A stretch of DNA of 22,932 nucleotides from Actinomycetota bacterium. Lineage in GTDB: Bacteria; Actinomycetota; UBA4738; G016210805. The translations under genes and the position numbers were made by a program. Location: assembly GCA_016210805.1 (NCBI GenBank), contig JACQTL010000249.1, positions 1-22,932 of the forward strand, written 5' to 3'. A model generated the notes under the pieces. It worked only from the letters and a program-made list of their open reading frames with translations. It made no database searches and was not told where the DNA came from. Below are positions 6,922 to 15,203 of this stretch, in pieces (the first letter of the stretch is position 1; every line of letters begins with the position of its first letter).

Positions 6922-8564
6922 GCCGGTACCTGCTCAGGGCGGGGACGGTCCTGGCCGGCGACCCGCCGAGGCCGGGCCCCACCGCCGTCCTGGTCGAGGA
7001 CGACCGGATCGCCTGGGTGGGGACGGACCCGCGGGAGCGGCCCCCCGGTCGCCTCACCAGGAACGTCGACCTGGGTCCGGACGCCGTGGTGGCCCCCGGC
7101 TTCGTGGACGCCCACCACCACCTCGCCTCGGCCGCGGTGCTCCCCGGGTGGGTGGACCTCACCGACGCCGTGACGGCCACCGAGGTCTCCGCCCGGATGC
7201 GCCGGGCGGCCGGCCGGGCCGCCGAGGGCCTGTGGGCCGTGGGATGGGGTTACAGGGAGAGCGTGGTCGGGGCGGGCCGTCCGCTCCGCCGGGCCGACCT
7301 CGACGACGCCGTGCCCGGGCGCCCCGCGATGGCCATCCACGCATCCGGGCACTCCAGCGTGCTCAACTCGGCGGCGCTCGCGGTGGTGGGGTTCGGCCGG
7401 GGCACGCCCCGGCGCCGCGGCGGGGAGGTCGAGCGGAACCTCCGGGGAGAGCCGAACGGGCGGGTCTGGGAACGGGCCCACTGGATCGTGCTGTGGGCGG
7501 CCACCCGGGCGGAGCTCGACTCCCTGGGCGCCGGCGGGTGGGGGGAGCGGGTGCGGGCGTTCTGCGGGGAGCTCCTGGCCGAGGGCGTGACCCACGTCGC
7601 CGACGCGGGGATGTCCCCCCGGGAGCTCGCCCTGGCCAGGGACGCCGACCTGCCCATCGGGCTGACGGCCATGCCCATCCCGGAGGCCAGCCGCCCGTCG
7701 TTCCTGGACGAGGTCCTGGCCGGCCCGGCCACGGGCGAGGGCGACCCCGACTTCCGGATCGGGCACCTCAAGCTGTGGGCCGACGGCGCGGAGCGCTGCG
7801 GCCTCCTCCTCCCCTACCCGGTCCTGCTCCGGGCCCTCCGCGGCATCGCCGGGGCGGAGGATGGGCCGTCGCCGGCCGAAGCCATCCGCGCGATCCGGCC
7901 CCGGCTCACCCGACACGGCGTCCGCACGGGGATGCTGCACCACCGGCCAGAGGAGCTCGCGGCGCTGGCCTCCCGCGCGGCCGCCCGCGGCTTCGGGGTG
8001 GCCATCCACGCGCTGGGGAACGAGGCCATCCGCCACGCCGCGGCCGCGCTCGAGCGCGCCGGCGGCGGTGGCGGCGGGCGGATCGAGCACGCCATGTTCC
8101 CGGAGCGGGCCGAGATCGAGACCATGGCCCGCCTGGGCGTGACCGCCGTCGTCCAGCCGGCCCACCTGTTCGCGTACGGCGCGCTGGTGGCCTCCACGGG
8201 GCTCGACTCCTTCCTGCCTCCGATCCCGTTCCGGTCGTTCCTGGACGCTGGGATCCCGGTGGCCCTGTCGAGCGACGCGCCGACGGCGCTGTGGGAGCCG
8301 CTCGAGATCCTCCGGATGGCCGTGGACCGCCGGACCGAGGACGGGGTGGTGCTCCGCGCCGAAGAGGCCCCGACCCGCGAGGAGGCGCTCAGGGCTCAGA
8401 CCGCGGGCGCCGCCGACGCCGCCCTGGTGGGCGAGGTGAAGGGGCGGATCCGGCCGGGCCACCGGGCCGACCTGGCCGTGCTCACCGGCGATCCCTTCGA
8501 CCCCGCGACCAGGGTCCGCCAGACGTGGGTGGCCGGTCGCCTCGCGTTCGAGTCGGCGCCCTGA
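6918..8564 (+). CDS. YtcJ-like metal-dependent amidohydrolase (amidohydrolase family 3)
   Basis: This 548-residue protein starts at GTG 6918 with GGAGG at 6909-6913. It opens with the small beta domain typical of cytosolic amidohydrolases (YLLRAGTVLAGD ... VLVEDDRIAWVG). The metal site then follows in order: His66 and His68 in GFVDAHHHL, Lys285 in HLKLWADGAE, His364 in AIHALGNEAI, His391 in IEHAMF and Asp453 in LSSDAPTALWEP. The C-terminus returns to the beta domain (IRPGHRADLAVLTGDPFDP). The length and motif set match the YtcJ/Amidohydro_3 group, which hydrolyses amide-type bonds. The substrate cannot be predicted. It may be translationally coupled to the short frame at 6865-6921. It diverges from the lipoprotein-hydrolase-amidase unit and converges with the next gene after a 15-bp gap. 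Confidence 0.92.
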   Translation: MSRYLLRAGTVLAGDPPRPGPTAVLVEDDRIAWVGTDPRERPPGRLTRNVDLGPDAVVAPGFVDAHHHLASAAVLPGWVDLTDAVTATEVSARMRRAAGRAAEGLWAVGWGYRESVVGAGRPLRRADLDDAVPGRPAMAIHASGHSSVLNSAALAVVGFGRGTPRRRGGEVERNLRGEPNGRVWERAHWIVLWAATRAELDSLGAGGWGERVRAFCGELLAEGVTHVADAGMSPRELALARDADLPIGLTAMPIPEASRPSFLDEVLAGPATGEGDPDFRIGHLKLWADGAERCGLLLPYPVLLRALRGIAGAEDGPSPAEAIRAIRPRLTRHGVRTGMLHHRPEELAALASRAAARGFGVAIHALGNEAIRHAAAALERAGGGGGGRIEHAMFPERAEIETMARLGVTAVVQPAHLFAYGALVASTGLDSFLPPIPFRSFLDAGIPVALSSDAPTALWEPLEILRMAVDRRTEDGVVLRAEEAPTREEALRAQTAGAADAALVGEVKGRIRPGHRADLAVLTGDPFDPATRVRQTWVAGRLAFESAP

Positions 8565-8579
8565 GCGACCGGACGCCCC

Positions 8580-11500
8580 TCAGCCGGCGACCTCCGCGGC
8601 CTCCTCCCGGGCGGTGGGGAGCTGGTCGGCGATCCGCCGGGCCCACGTCGCCACGACCCCCGCGGCGGCCAGGAAGACCACCCCGGCGGCCACGAGCGCC
8701 CCCCTGGCGCCCAGCGACTCCCACACCAGCCACAGGACGAAGGCCGGGAGGATCCACCCGAGGTTCAGGGCGATGTCGAAGAGGCTGAACCCGCGGCCCC
8801 GGAACCGGTCGGCCAGCGAGTGCTGAACGATCGTGTCGGCGGAGACCTTCCCCACGAAGTAACCGAGCGCGGTGACGAAGCTCACCACGGCGAGACCGGT
8901 GGCCCGGGAGAGCGCCGCGAACGCCAGGGTCCCCAGGCCGGTGAGCGCCATGGCCGAGACCACGAGCCTGCTGGGGGCCACCCTGCTCCGGAGCAACTGG
9001 GCGAGCACGAACCCGAGGACGGCGCCGACCAGCCCCGTGCCGGCGGCGATGTACACGGCGAGCTTCTCCCCGTTCCCGCCCAGGATGTCCTGCGCCGCCA
9101 GTGCGACGACGAGGGCCACGAAGGAGAACTGGAGCCGCATCCAGGCGAACGAGAAGACCCCCAGCGAGGCGCCGGCCCGGCGGCGGACCTCGACGAGTCC
9201 CTCCCAGATCCGGCGGAGGACGCGGCGAACCTCCTCGCGCCACCTGGCCACGCGCCGGTCGTGCTCGAGGCGCGTGGTGCCGGCGGCGAAGTAGGTGCCC
9301 ACCGCATACGCCGCCGCTCCGAGCAGGACCATCGCGCTTGCCGGGCCGACGCTGGTGCCGACCAGAGCGACGGCGCCCCCCACGACCTGGAACACCGCGC
9401 CCCCCGCCTGGGCCGTGGCGTTCCCCTTGAGCAGGTCCCGTCCGTCCAGGACGTTCGGGATCCCCGCGGACTTGATGGCGAGGACGATCCGGGTGGCCGC
9501 CAGCGTCAGGAGGAGCGCGACGATCAGGACGGCGTTCCCCAGCCGGTCGATGCCCACGGCGAGCCCGACCACGCCGAGGAGCCCGATCATCACGGCCCTG
9601 ACCCCGTTGGCCAGGACGAGCAGCTTCCGGCGGTCGTAGCGGTCGATGAGCACGCCGACGAACGGGCTGAAGAGCGTGTAGGGCAGGTACGTGAGCAGCA
9701 CGAGGCCGAGGATCTCGCGGGGCGGCCGTCCCTCCAGGTCGAAGCCGGCCTGGCCGCCGAACGCGATGACCTTGGCCAGCGACGCCTGGACCATGCCATC
9801 GCCCAAGAGCGCCAGGAACTGCGCGCCCATCAGGAACGCGAAGCTCCGGTTCGAGAACAGCGAGACCGACCGGCGCAGGAAGGGCATCACGACGGCCTTC
9901 CCGGCGGCCCTCCGGCGGCCCAGGTAGGCCAGGACCCCGGCCCCGGCCACGGCCAGGGCCACGGTGGACCACCCGTCCACCACCCCGAAGCCGTCCCGGG
10001 TCACGGCGACCACCGCAACCCCCGCAAGAAGGAGGAGACCGATCGACAGGCCGGGGACCAGGGCGATCCGCTCGATCGTGCCCTCGACCCCGAACCACCG
10101 GGCCGCGATCAGGCCGGGGGCCACCAGGAGGAACCCCAGGACGGCCAGCACGCGGAGCAGGTGGACCGGATCGGATAGCAGGCCGTCGGGGTCCCGGGCG
10201 GCCGCCTCTGCCTCGGCCCCCGCCGCCCGGGCCGCGGCCACGGCCTCCGCGTCGACCCCGGCCAGCCCCGGGGCCTCGACCACCGCCACCCCGGGACCGA
10301 TCGCCGTGTGCTCGGCGATCCGTTCCGCGTTCTCGGTGTTCGGGTTGAACGCGTCCACCAGGAACACCGCCGGGGGCTCCTCGAAGCCGTCCAGCCGTTC
10401 CAGCGCGTCCTCGTGGAAGCCCCGGGAGACCCGGTCGTAGATCGGGTCGTCCTCCACGCTGGGCCGCCCGGCCAGGAAGTCGTCCAGGTGCCCGAACCAG
10501 ATCACCGTCCTGGCCGCCTTGTCCCCCTCCAGGCCGGCCCTGGCGATGTTCCCGAAGGTCTTGCCCCACCCCCAGGCCACGCGCTGGGGCGGGTAGTCGT
10601 TCACGAAGAGGAGGGGGACGTCGGCGGGCAGGCGGGCCGCGTAGGACTCCACCGAGGCCATGGGAACCCGGTAGCCGGGCCCGAACCACCTGGCCTTGGG
10701 CCCCTCGTCGCTCCACTGGCCCCCCAGCCCGTCCACCAGCATGAAGCCCAGCGACCCGGCCACGGCCAGGACCCCGGCCACCGCGATGGCCCGGGGGGCC
10801 CGCCGGAGCAGCCACCGGGCGGCCACCCAGGCCCCCAGCCCGACCAGGAGCATGATGCCCAGGGTCGTGTTCATGAACCGGTAGTACGGATAGGTCAGGC
10901 CGAGCAGGAACCCGAGGACCCCGAGCAGCGGGAGGAGCCAGAGGAGGGTCATCCGGTGGTAGTCGTCGGGCTGACCGGCTCCCTCCCTACGGAGGGTGCG
11001 GCGGACGATCTCGGCGACGGCGATGGCCGCCAGCGGGAACGTCACGTACGGGTACAGGCTCCACACCCATTGCCCGAGCGTCCCGCGGAACACCTCCAGC
11101 GAGTAGGGCGGCGGGAGGGCGGCGTCGGCGAAGGGCGCCTTCAGCCCCCACAGGCCGAGGACCCAGAAGGCCAGCCCGACCCCCACCCCCAGGGCCGCGG
11201 AGACGAGCATCGGACCGTACGCGGCCAGCGTCCTGGGGATCGACAGGCGGCGGGTCAGCCAGAACACGCCGGCCAGGGCGCCCAGCACCAGGACGTAGAT
11301 GGCCACCGTGGTCGGATGGGTCAGGGTGGCCAGGAACATGAACAGGGCCACCGCGCTCCGGGCCCCCCACGACGTCCTGGCCGCCGCGATGAACGGGAGG
11401 GTCATGGCCAGCAGGTACAGGCCCATCAGGTTGTCGAGGTAGCCCACGTAGGGCGTCGACAGGAACAGCGCGCCGGAGGCCAGGAGGGTCATCGCGAACA

Positions 11501-11924
11501 GGAGGGGATCGCGCCGGTGCCGGAAGGCGAACGCGGCCAGGGTGAGCGAGGTGAGCACCGGGATGCCCACCATGAGGATCGTGGTGAACGACACCGAGCC
11601 CACGCCGACCACCCGCTGGAGGACCACCCCGGACAGGGGCACGGTCACCCGGTAGCCGCCCGAGAACATCGCGAACGGCCCCCATTCCTGGACGATCTCC
11701 CTGGGGGGGGCGTTCATCAGGAGCTCGGCCCGCCACGTGTACCAGGCCGGGTCGCGCGTGGGAGCCGAGAGGGTCGGGTCCAGGAGCCAGTTCCACCCGA
11801 AGGCCAGGAGGAGGAGCCCGGCCAGGCCGAGCAGGACCCACGGGCTGCCCAGGATCCCCCGGTCGACGGCCCTCGCTGCCGCCCTCGGCCCGGGCTCCCT
11901 GGTGACCGCGTCCACCACTGCCAT
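8580..11924 (-). CDS. Fusion of a GT-C-like polytopic membrane protein with an MFS transporter
   Basis: This 1,114-residue protein starts at ATG 11924 with GGAGG 6 nt upstream. Residues ~24-420 are a multipass region. Its first outer loop carries TRDPAWYTWRAELLM, resembling GT-C/GT39-type membrane glycosyltransferases that use dolichyl or decaprenyl-phosphate sugars, though I cannot confirm a catalytic acidic pair. Residues ~422-580 are a soluble domain probably outside the membrane (LFVNDYPPQRVAWGWGK). Three or more helices follow, to ~675. From Met680 the sequence is a complete MFS permease of the DHA3/MFS_3 type (SLFSNRSFAFLMGAQFLALLGDG; VGVLIDRYDRRKLLVLANG). No stop separates the parts. 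A GGAAGG 8 nt before Met680 could allow separate translation of the MFS half. A role in exporting or modifying a surface polymer is inferred from the neighbouring secreted sulfatase and phosphodiesterases. Confidence 0.82.
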   Translation of the reverse strand: MAVVDAVTREPGPRAAARAVDRGILGSPWVLLGLAGLLLLAFGWNWLLDPTLSAPTRDPAWYTWRAELLMNAPPREIVQEWGPFAMFSGGYRVTVPLSGVVLQRVVGVGSVSFTTILMVGIPVLTSLTLAAFAFRHRRDPLLFAMTLLASGALFLSTPYVGYLDNLMGLYLLAMTLPFIAAARTSWGARSAVALFMFLATLTHPTTVAIYVLVLGALAGVFWLTRRLSIPRTLAAYGPMLVSAALGVGVGLAFWVLGLWGLKAPFADAALPPPYSLEVFRGTLGQWVWSLYPYVTFPLAAIAVAEIVRRTLRREGAGQPDDYHRMTLLWLLPLLGVLGFLLGLTYPYYRFMNTTLGIMLLVGLGAWVAARWLLRRAPRAIAVAGVLAVAGSLGFMLVDGLGGQWSDEGPKARWFGPGYRVPMASVESYAARLPADVPLLFVNDYPPQRVAWGWGKTFGNIARAGLEGDKAARTVIWFGHLDDFLAGRPSVEDDPIYDRVSRGFHEDALERLDGFEEPPAVFLVDAFNPNTENAERIAEHTAIGPGVAVVEAPGLAGVDAEAVAAARAAGAEAEAAARDPDGLLSDPVHLLRVLAVLGFLLVAPGLIAARWFGVEGTIERIALVPGLSIGLLLLAGVAVVAVTRDGFGVVDGWSTVALAVAGAGVLAYLGRRRAAGKAVVMPFLRRSVSLFSNRSFAFLMGAQFLALLGDGMVQASLAKVIAFGGQAGFDLEGRPPREILGLVLLTYLPYTLFSPFVGVLIDRYDRRKLLVLANGVRAVMIGLLGVVGLAVGIDRLGNAVLIVALLLTLAATRIVLAIKSAGIPNVLDGRDLLKGNATAQAGGAVFQVVGGAVALVGTSVGPASAMVLLGAAAYAVGTYFAAGTTRLEHDRRVARWREEVRRVLRRIWEGLVEVRRRAGASLGVFSFAWMRLQFSFVALVVALAAQDILGGNGEKLAVYIAAGTGLVGAVLGFVLAQLLRSRVAPSRLVVSAMALTGLGTLAFAALSRATGLAVVSFVTALGYFVGKVSADTIVQHSLADRFRGRGFSLFDIALNLGWILPAFVLWLVWESLGARGALVAAGVVFLAAAGVVATWARRIADQLPTAREEAAEVAG

Positions 11925-11992
11925 CGAGGCCCTCCGCTCCTCGCTCAACGCTCCGCCCGACCCTCCATCGGAAGGCCGGGCGGTGGCCACCG

Positions 11993-11998
11993 AGCATA
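11993..11998 (-). promoter_or_regulatory. Possible -10 box TATGCT for the GT-C/MFS fusion gene
   Basis: TATGCT on the minus strand in the 138-bp divergent region fits TANNNT and would give a leader of about 60 nt with the GGAGG site. No convincing -35 or promoter for the divergent sulfatase was seen in this region. Confidence 0.3.
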
Positions 11999-12062
11999 GC
12001 CGAAGCTCGCTCGGCCGGCCGCCGGGCCTCCGCCGAGCCCCGGTTTGCGGGAGTATCGGCGG

Positions 12063-13484
12063 GTGCTCGAGCGCCTCCGGACCCGCCCAGTGGCCGCCGC
12101 CCTGACCGCGGCGGTGGCGGTGCTCGCCGTCGCCGGGGCTGGGATCGTCCTGGCCGGACGGCTCGTGGGGGGAGGAGGCGGGGCCGACAGGCCCTCGATC
12201 GTCCTCATCGTCACCGACGACCAGAGGGCCGACATGATGGAGCCCATGCCCATCGTCCGGGAGCGCCTCGCCGGCCGGGGCGTGACCTTCCGGAACGGGT
12301 TCGTGGTCAACCCGCTGTGCTGCCCCAGCCGGGCCAGCATCCTCACGGGGAGGTGGTCCCATTCCACGGGGGTCTGGCGGAACAACGTGCCCCACGGCGG
12401 GTTCCCGTCGTTCGAGGACTCCTCCACCGTGGCCACGTGGCTGCACGGCGCGGGGTACGAGACCGCGCTGGTCGGCAAGTACCTCAACCGGTACGCCTCC
12501 ACCTACGTGCCGCCCGGTTGGGACAGGTTCGTGGCCCTGCGGTTCAGCGAGAGCCGGAATTACTACCTGGACTACGAGCTCACGGTGGACGGCCGGGTGG
12601 TCCCGTACGGCTCGGCTCCCGAGGACTACTCGACCGACGTCTTCGCCGGCCACGCGGAGGAGTTCGTCCGGAGCGCCGAGGGGCCGATCTTCCTGTACTT
12701 CGCGCCGTGGGCTCCGCACGAGCCCGGGGTGGTCCCGCCCCGCCACGAGGGCCTGATCGGGTGGGAGGAGCCCCCGCGACCCCCCAGCCACTTCGAGGAG
12801 GACGTGTCGGACAAGCCGAGCTGGGTTCGCCGGCTCCCTCCCGGGGACCCGGCCACCGTGGCCGAGCTGGACCTCCGCCGGCTCGACCAGGTCCGGACCC
12901 TGCCGGCGGTGGACGAGGCGGTGGGGCGGATCCTGGACGCCCTGGCCGACACCGGACGGCTGTCGAACACCCTGATCGTGTTCACCTCGGACAACGGCGT
13001 GTCCTTCGGGGAGCACCGCTGGGACAGCAAGCTGGCCCCCTACGAGGAGGACCTCAGGGTCCCCCTGGTGGTCCGGTTCGACCCGCTCACCGCGGACGGG
13101 GTCGTCCACGACGCCCTGGCCCTCAACGTGGACCTCGCTCCCACGATCGCCGAGCTGGCCGGGGTCGATGCGCCCGGGGCCGAGGGGATGAGCCTCGTGC
13201 CGCTCCTGGCCGGCCGGGAGACGGCCTGGCGGGACGGGTTCCTGATCGAGTCGGTGGGGAACCGGCCCGGGGTCACGAGCTACTGCGGGATGCGCACGAC
13301 GCGGTACACCTACGTCCTGTACCGGACCGGCGAGGAGGAGCTGTACGACCTGGAAGCCGACCCCCACCAGCTCGAGAACGCGATCGGGGACCCCGCCCTC
13401 GCCGCCGTGCGGGCCGAGCTCAGGGCCAGGACCCTGGAGGCGTGCCGCCCCCCACCGCCCGGCATGGTCCTGCCGTCCGAGTGA
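12063..13484 (+). CDS. Membrane-anchored type I sulfatase (formylglycine-dependent)
   Basis: This 473-residue protein has an N-terminal hydrophobic helix (residues ~10-33) that should be a signal anchor, followed by a Gly-rich linker, so the enzyme faces outside. The sulfatase core follows: metal-binding Asp52-Asp53 in IVLIVTDDQRADMM, the C-x-P-S-R motif C86-C-P-S-R with Cys86 as the residue oxidised to formylglycine, then TGRWSHSTGVWRNN, and a late metal site VFTSDNGVSFGEHRW. The C-terminal YDLEADPHQLENAIGDP block is typical. It should hydrolyse sulfate esters, but the target is unknown. No formylglycine-generating enzyme is in the window, so maturation depends on a gene elsewhere. GTG 12063 has GGGAG 9 nt upstream and is preferred over TTG 12045, which has none. 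It converges with the phosphodiesterase gene after 6 bp. Confidence 0.92.
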   Translation: MLERLRTRPVAAALTAAVAVLAVAGAGIVLAGRLVGGGGGADRPSIVLIVTDDQRADMMEPMPIVRERLAGRGVTFRNGFVVNPLCCPSRASILTGRWSHSTGVWRNNVPHGGFPSFEDSSTVATWLHGAGYETALVGKYLNRYASTYVPPGWDRFVALRFSESRNYYLDYELTVDGRVVPYGSAPEDYSTDVFAGHAEEFVRSAEGPIFLYFAPWAPHEPGVVPPRHEGLIGWEEPPRPPSHFEEDVSDKPSWVRRLPPGDPATVAELDLRRLDQVRTLPAVDEAVGRILDALADTGRLSNTLIVFTSDNGVSFGEHRWDSKLAPYEEDLRVPLVVRFDPLTADGVVHDALALNVDLAPTIAELAGVDAPGAEGMSLVPLLAGRETAWRDGFLIESVGNRPGVTSYCGMRTTRYTYVLYRTGEEELYDLEADPHQLENAIGDPALAAVRAELRARTLEACRPPPPGMVLPSE

Positions 13485-13490
13485 GACGGG

Positions 13491-15203
13491 TCAGGCCCGG
13501 GCCTCGGGGAGGCAGGGCAGGTCGGCGAGCATCCGGGAGGGGTAGGCGGCCCGGAACACCGGGTCGTCGCGTTCCCGGGGGTCCAGCCGCTCCGGCCGGG
13601 CGGCGTTCATCCCCTTCGTGTACCGGTTCAGGAACGCGGCCACGTCGAGCAGGGTGTGCCCGTGCTCGCGGAGCTCCTCCGTGTCCACGTAGATCTGGGT
13701 GGGGCGCACCTTCTGGATCACGGGGCGGTCATCGTCGTCGCCGTCGAACTGCTCCTGGAGGTGGGCCTGGAGGCGGCGCTGCCCTATCGCGAAGGCCTCG
13801 GGGTCCTGGGGGTTCAGGCCGTGGTCGGCGGTGAGCACGAGCACCCAGTTGCCCTCCCCGACCTGCCGATCGAGGAACCGGATCAGCTCGGGGAGCTGCG
13901 CGTCGGTGGCTCTCAGCGTGTCCCTCTCCTCCGGGCTGTTCATGCCGTACCGGTGGGCCATCCCGTCGATCAGCTTGTAGTTCACGAAGAGCAGGTCGGG
14001 GACCTCGTCGGCGCCGAACCCCTCGCGCACCACGATCTCCTCCAGGACGCGGGTCTGATAGGGGAGGCGGGCCGGCGAGTTGAACCCGCCGCCCATCTCG
14101 GCGATCGCGTGGCCCAGCCACGTCCCGTCAGCCAGGCCATCCTCCAGGTCCAGCGCGAGCATGTCCCGGTCGGTGCTGCCCACATCGTTCACGTAGCCGG
14201 GGAACGTGAAGACGTCCTCGATCTCCTCGGGGTTGTTCCACGCGAACCCGACCACGTTCGAGTGCAGAGCGGCCACGTCCCGGTCGCCACCCTCGAGGCC
14301 GGCCCCGTGGCCGACCATGCCCAGGTGCCAGCGCTCCTGGGCCAGGACCCCGATCTTCGGCTCGTTGCCCATAGCTGCGTCGAACAGGTCGGCCAGGGCC
14401 GGCTCCAGCAGCAGCTCCGGGCCCAGGGACCACGAGTCGATCGCCCGGCCGTCCGGCCCGCGGACCTGGCTGTCGGTGAGGCCGTGCCGCCGGGGGAAGG
14501 CTCCGGTGCCGAGCGTGGCGTGGATCGGGGAGGTCACCGAGGGGGCCGAGCCCACCACGGCGTTCTCGTACCAGGTCCCCCGCTCGGCCAGCGCCCCGAG
14601 CTCGGGCCAGTCCTCGGCCCACCGCTCCAGGACGTACCGGCCTCCGCCGTCCCAGACCACGGTGACCACGAGGCGCGGAGGGTCCGGTCGCCTCGAGGCG
14701 GCGGGCACGATGGCCTCCCGGAGGGGCGACCCGTCGGGGGCCTCGAAGTCGAACCGGATCAGCTCGGCGATCGTGGGGGCCACGTCGGCCATCGTCACCG
14801 GACGGGTCGGCCGGGCGCCCGCTTCCACGTGTCCGGGGCCGAGGAGGAACATCGGGACCCGCTGGTACACGTCGAACGGCCCGTTGTGGGAGAGCCCGCC
14901 GTTCATGTAGTTTGGCTCCTCCGGGACGACCTGGAGCTCCGCTGACCGGCCGGTCCGGGTCCCCCGCCACATCCTGACCAGGTGCTCGTGGTCGACCCGG
15001 CAGGCCTGCTCCGCGATCGGGCCCGAGGCCAGCGGCCGGGCGGCGGGGGTGGTGGACGTGACCGACGTCGGCTCCGGCGGGCCGTCGCCGGGCGCGCTGG
15101 GTCGCACGAGCAGGGCCCGGCCTCCCAGGAAGGCGGCGGCGAGGACGGCTCCGGCGACCGCGGCACCGAGCGTGCTGGAGCGCCGCCCGAGCCGGCGGCT
15201 CAC
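13491..15203 (-). CDS. Secreted alkaline-phosphatase-superfamily phosphodiesterase, circularly permuted order (copy 2)
   Basis: This 570-residue protein has an N-terminal hydrophobic segment (residues ~11-32) for export or anchoring. Residues ~90-165 read like the usual C-terminal end of the superfamily: VVPEEPNYM, LSHNGPFDVYQRVP with His106, LLGPGHV, then VTMADVAPTIAELI and PDGSPL. Only after this comes the core that normally opens the fold. It has LVVTVVWDGGGR with metal Asp185, GSAPSVTSPIHATLGTGAFP with probable nucleophile Thr224, DLLFVNYKLIDGMAHRYG with Asp413 and His417, and LTADHG with Asp460-His461. All the metal ligands of nucleotide pyrophosphatase/phosphodiesterase-type enzymes seem present, in rotated order. 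It is a tandem paralogue of the next gene and shares every motif. The start GTG 15203 overlaps the upstream TGA as GTGA, implying coupled translation. The substrate is unknown. Confidence 0.85.
   Translation of the reverse strand: MSRRLGRRSSTLGAAVAGAVLAAAFLGGRALLVRPSAPGDGPPEPTSVTSTTPAARPLASGPIAEQACRVDHEHLVRMWRGTRTGRSAELQVVPEEPNYMNGGLSHNGPFDVYQRVPMFLLGPGHVEAGARPTRPVTMADVAPTIAELIRFDFEAPDGSPLREAIVPAASRRPDPPRLVVTVVWDGGGRYVLERWAEDWPELGALAERGTWYENAVVGSAPSVTSPIHATLGTGAFPRRHGLTDSQVRGPDGRAIDSWSLGPELLLEPALADLFDAAMGNEPKIGVLAQERWHLGMVGHGAGLEGGDRDVAALHSNVVGFAWNNPEEIEDVFTFPGYVNDVGSTDRDMLALDLEDGLADGTWLGHAIAEMGGGFNSPARLPYQTRVLEEIVVREGFGADEVPDLLFVNYKLIDGMAHRYGMNSPEERDTLRATDAQLPELIRFLDRQVGEGNWVLVLTADHGLNPQDPEAFAIGQRRLQAHLQEQFDGDDDDRPVIQKVRPTQIYVDTEELREHGHTLLDVAAFLNRYTKGMNAARPERLDPRERDDPVFRAAYPSRMLADLPCLPEARA

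Noticed and set aside
7148..8788. Long ORFs (500-780 codons) opposite or out of frame with the amidohydrolase and GT-C/MFS genes
   Set aside because: They are Arg/Pro/Gly-rich low-complexity translations typical of shadow frames in GC-rich DNA, and the opposite or alternate frames encode clear protein families.
12049..12058. GGGAGTATCG shared upstream of the sulfatase (plus) and the acyl-CoA ligase (minus, 18485-18476)
   Set aside because: The shared part is mostly the ribosome site plus five bases, and two occurrences are not enough to call a regulatory motif.
12045..12062. TTG 12045 as the sulfatase start
   Set aside because: It has no ribosome site. GTG 12063 has GGGAG 9 nt upstream and begins just before the signal anchor.
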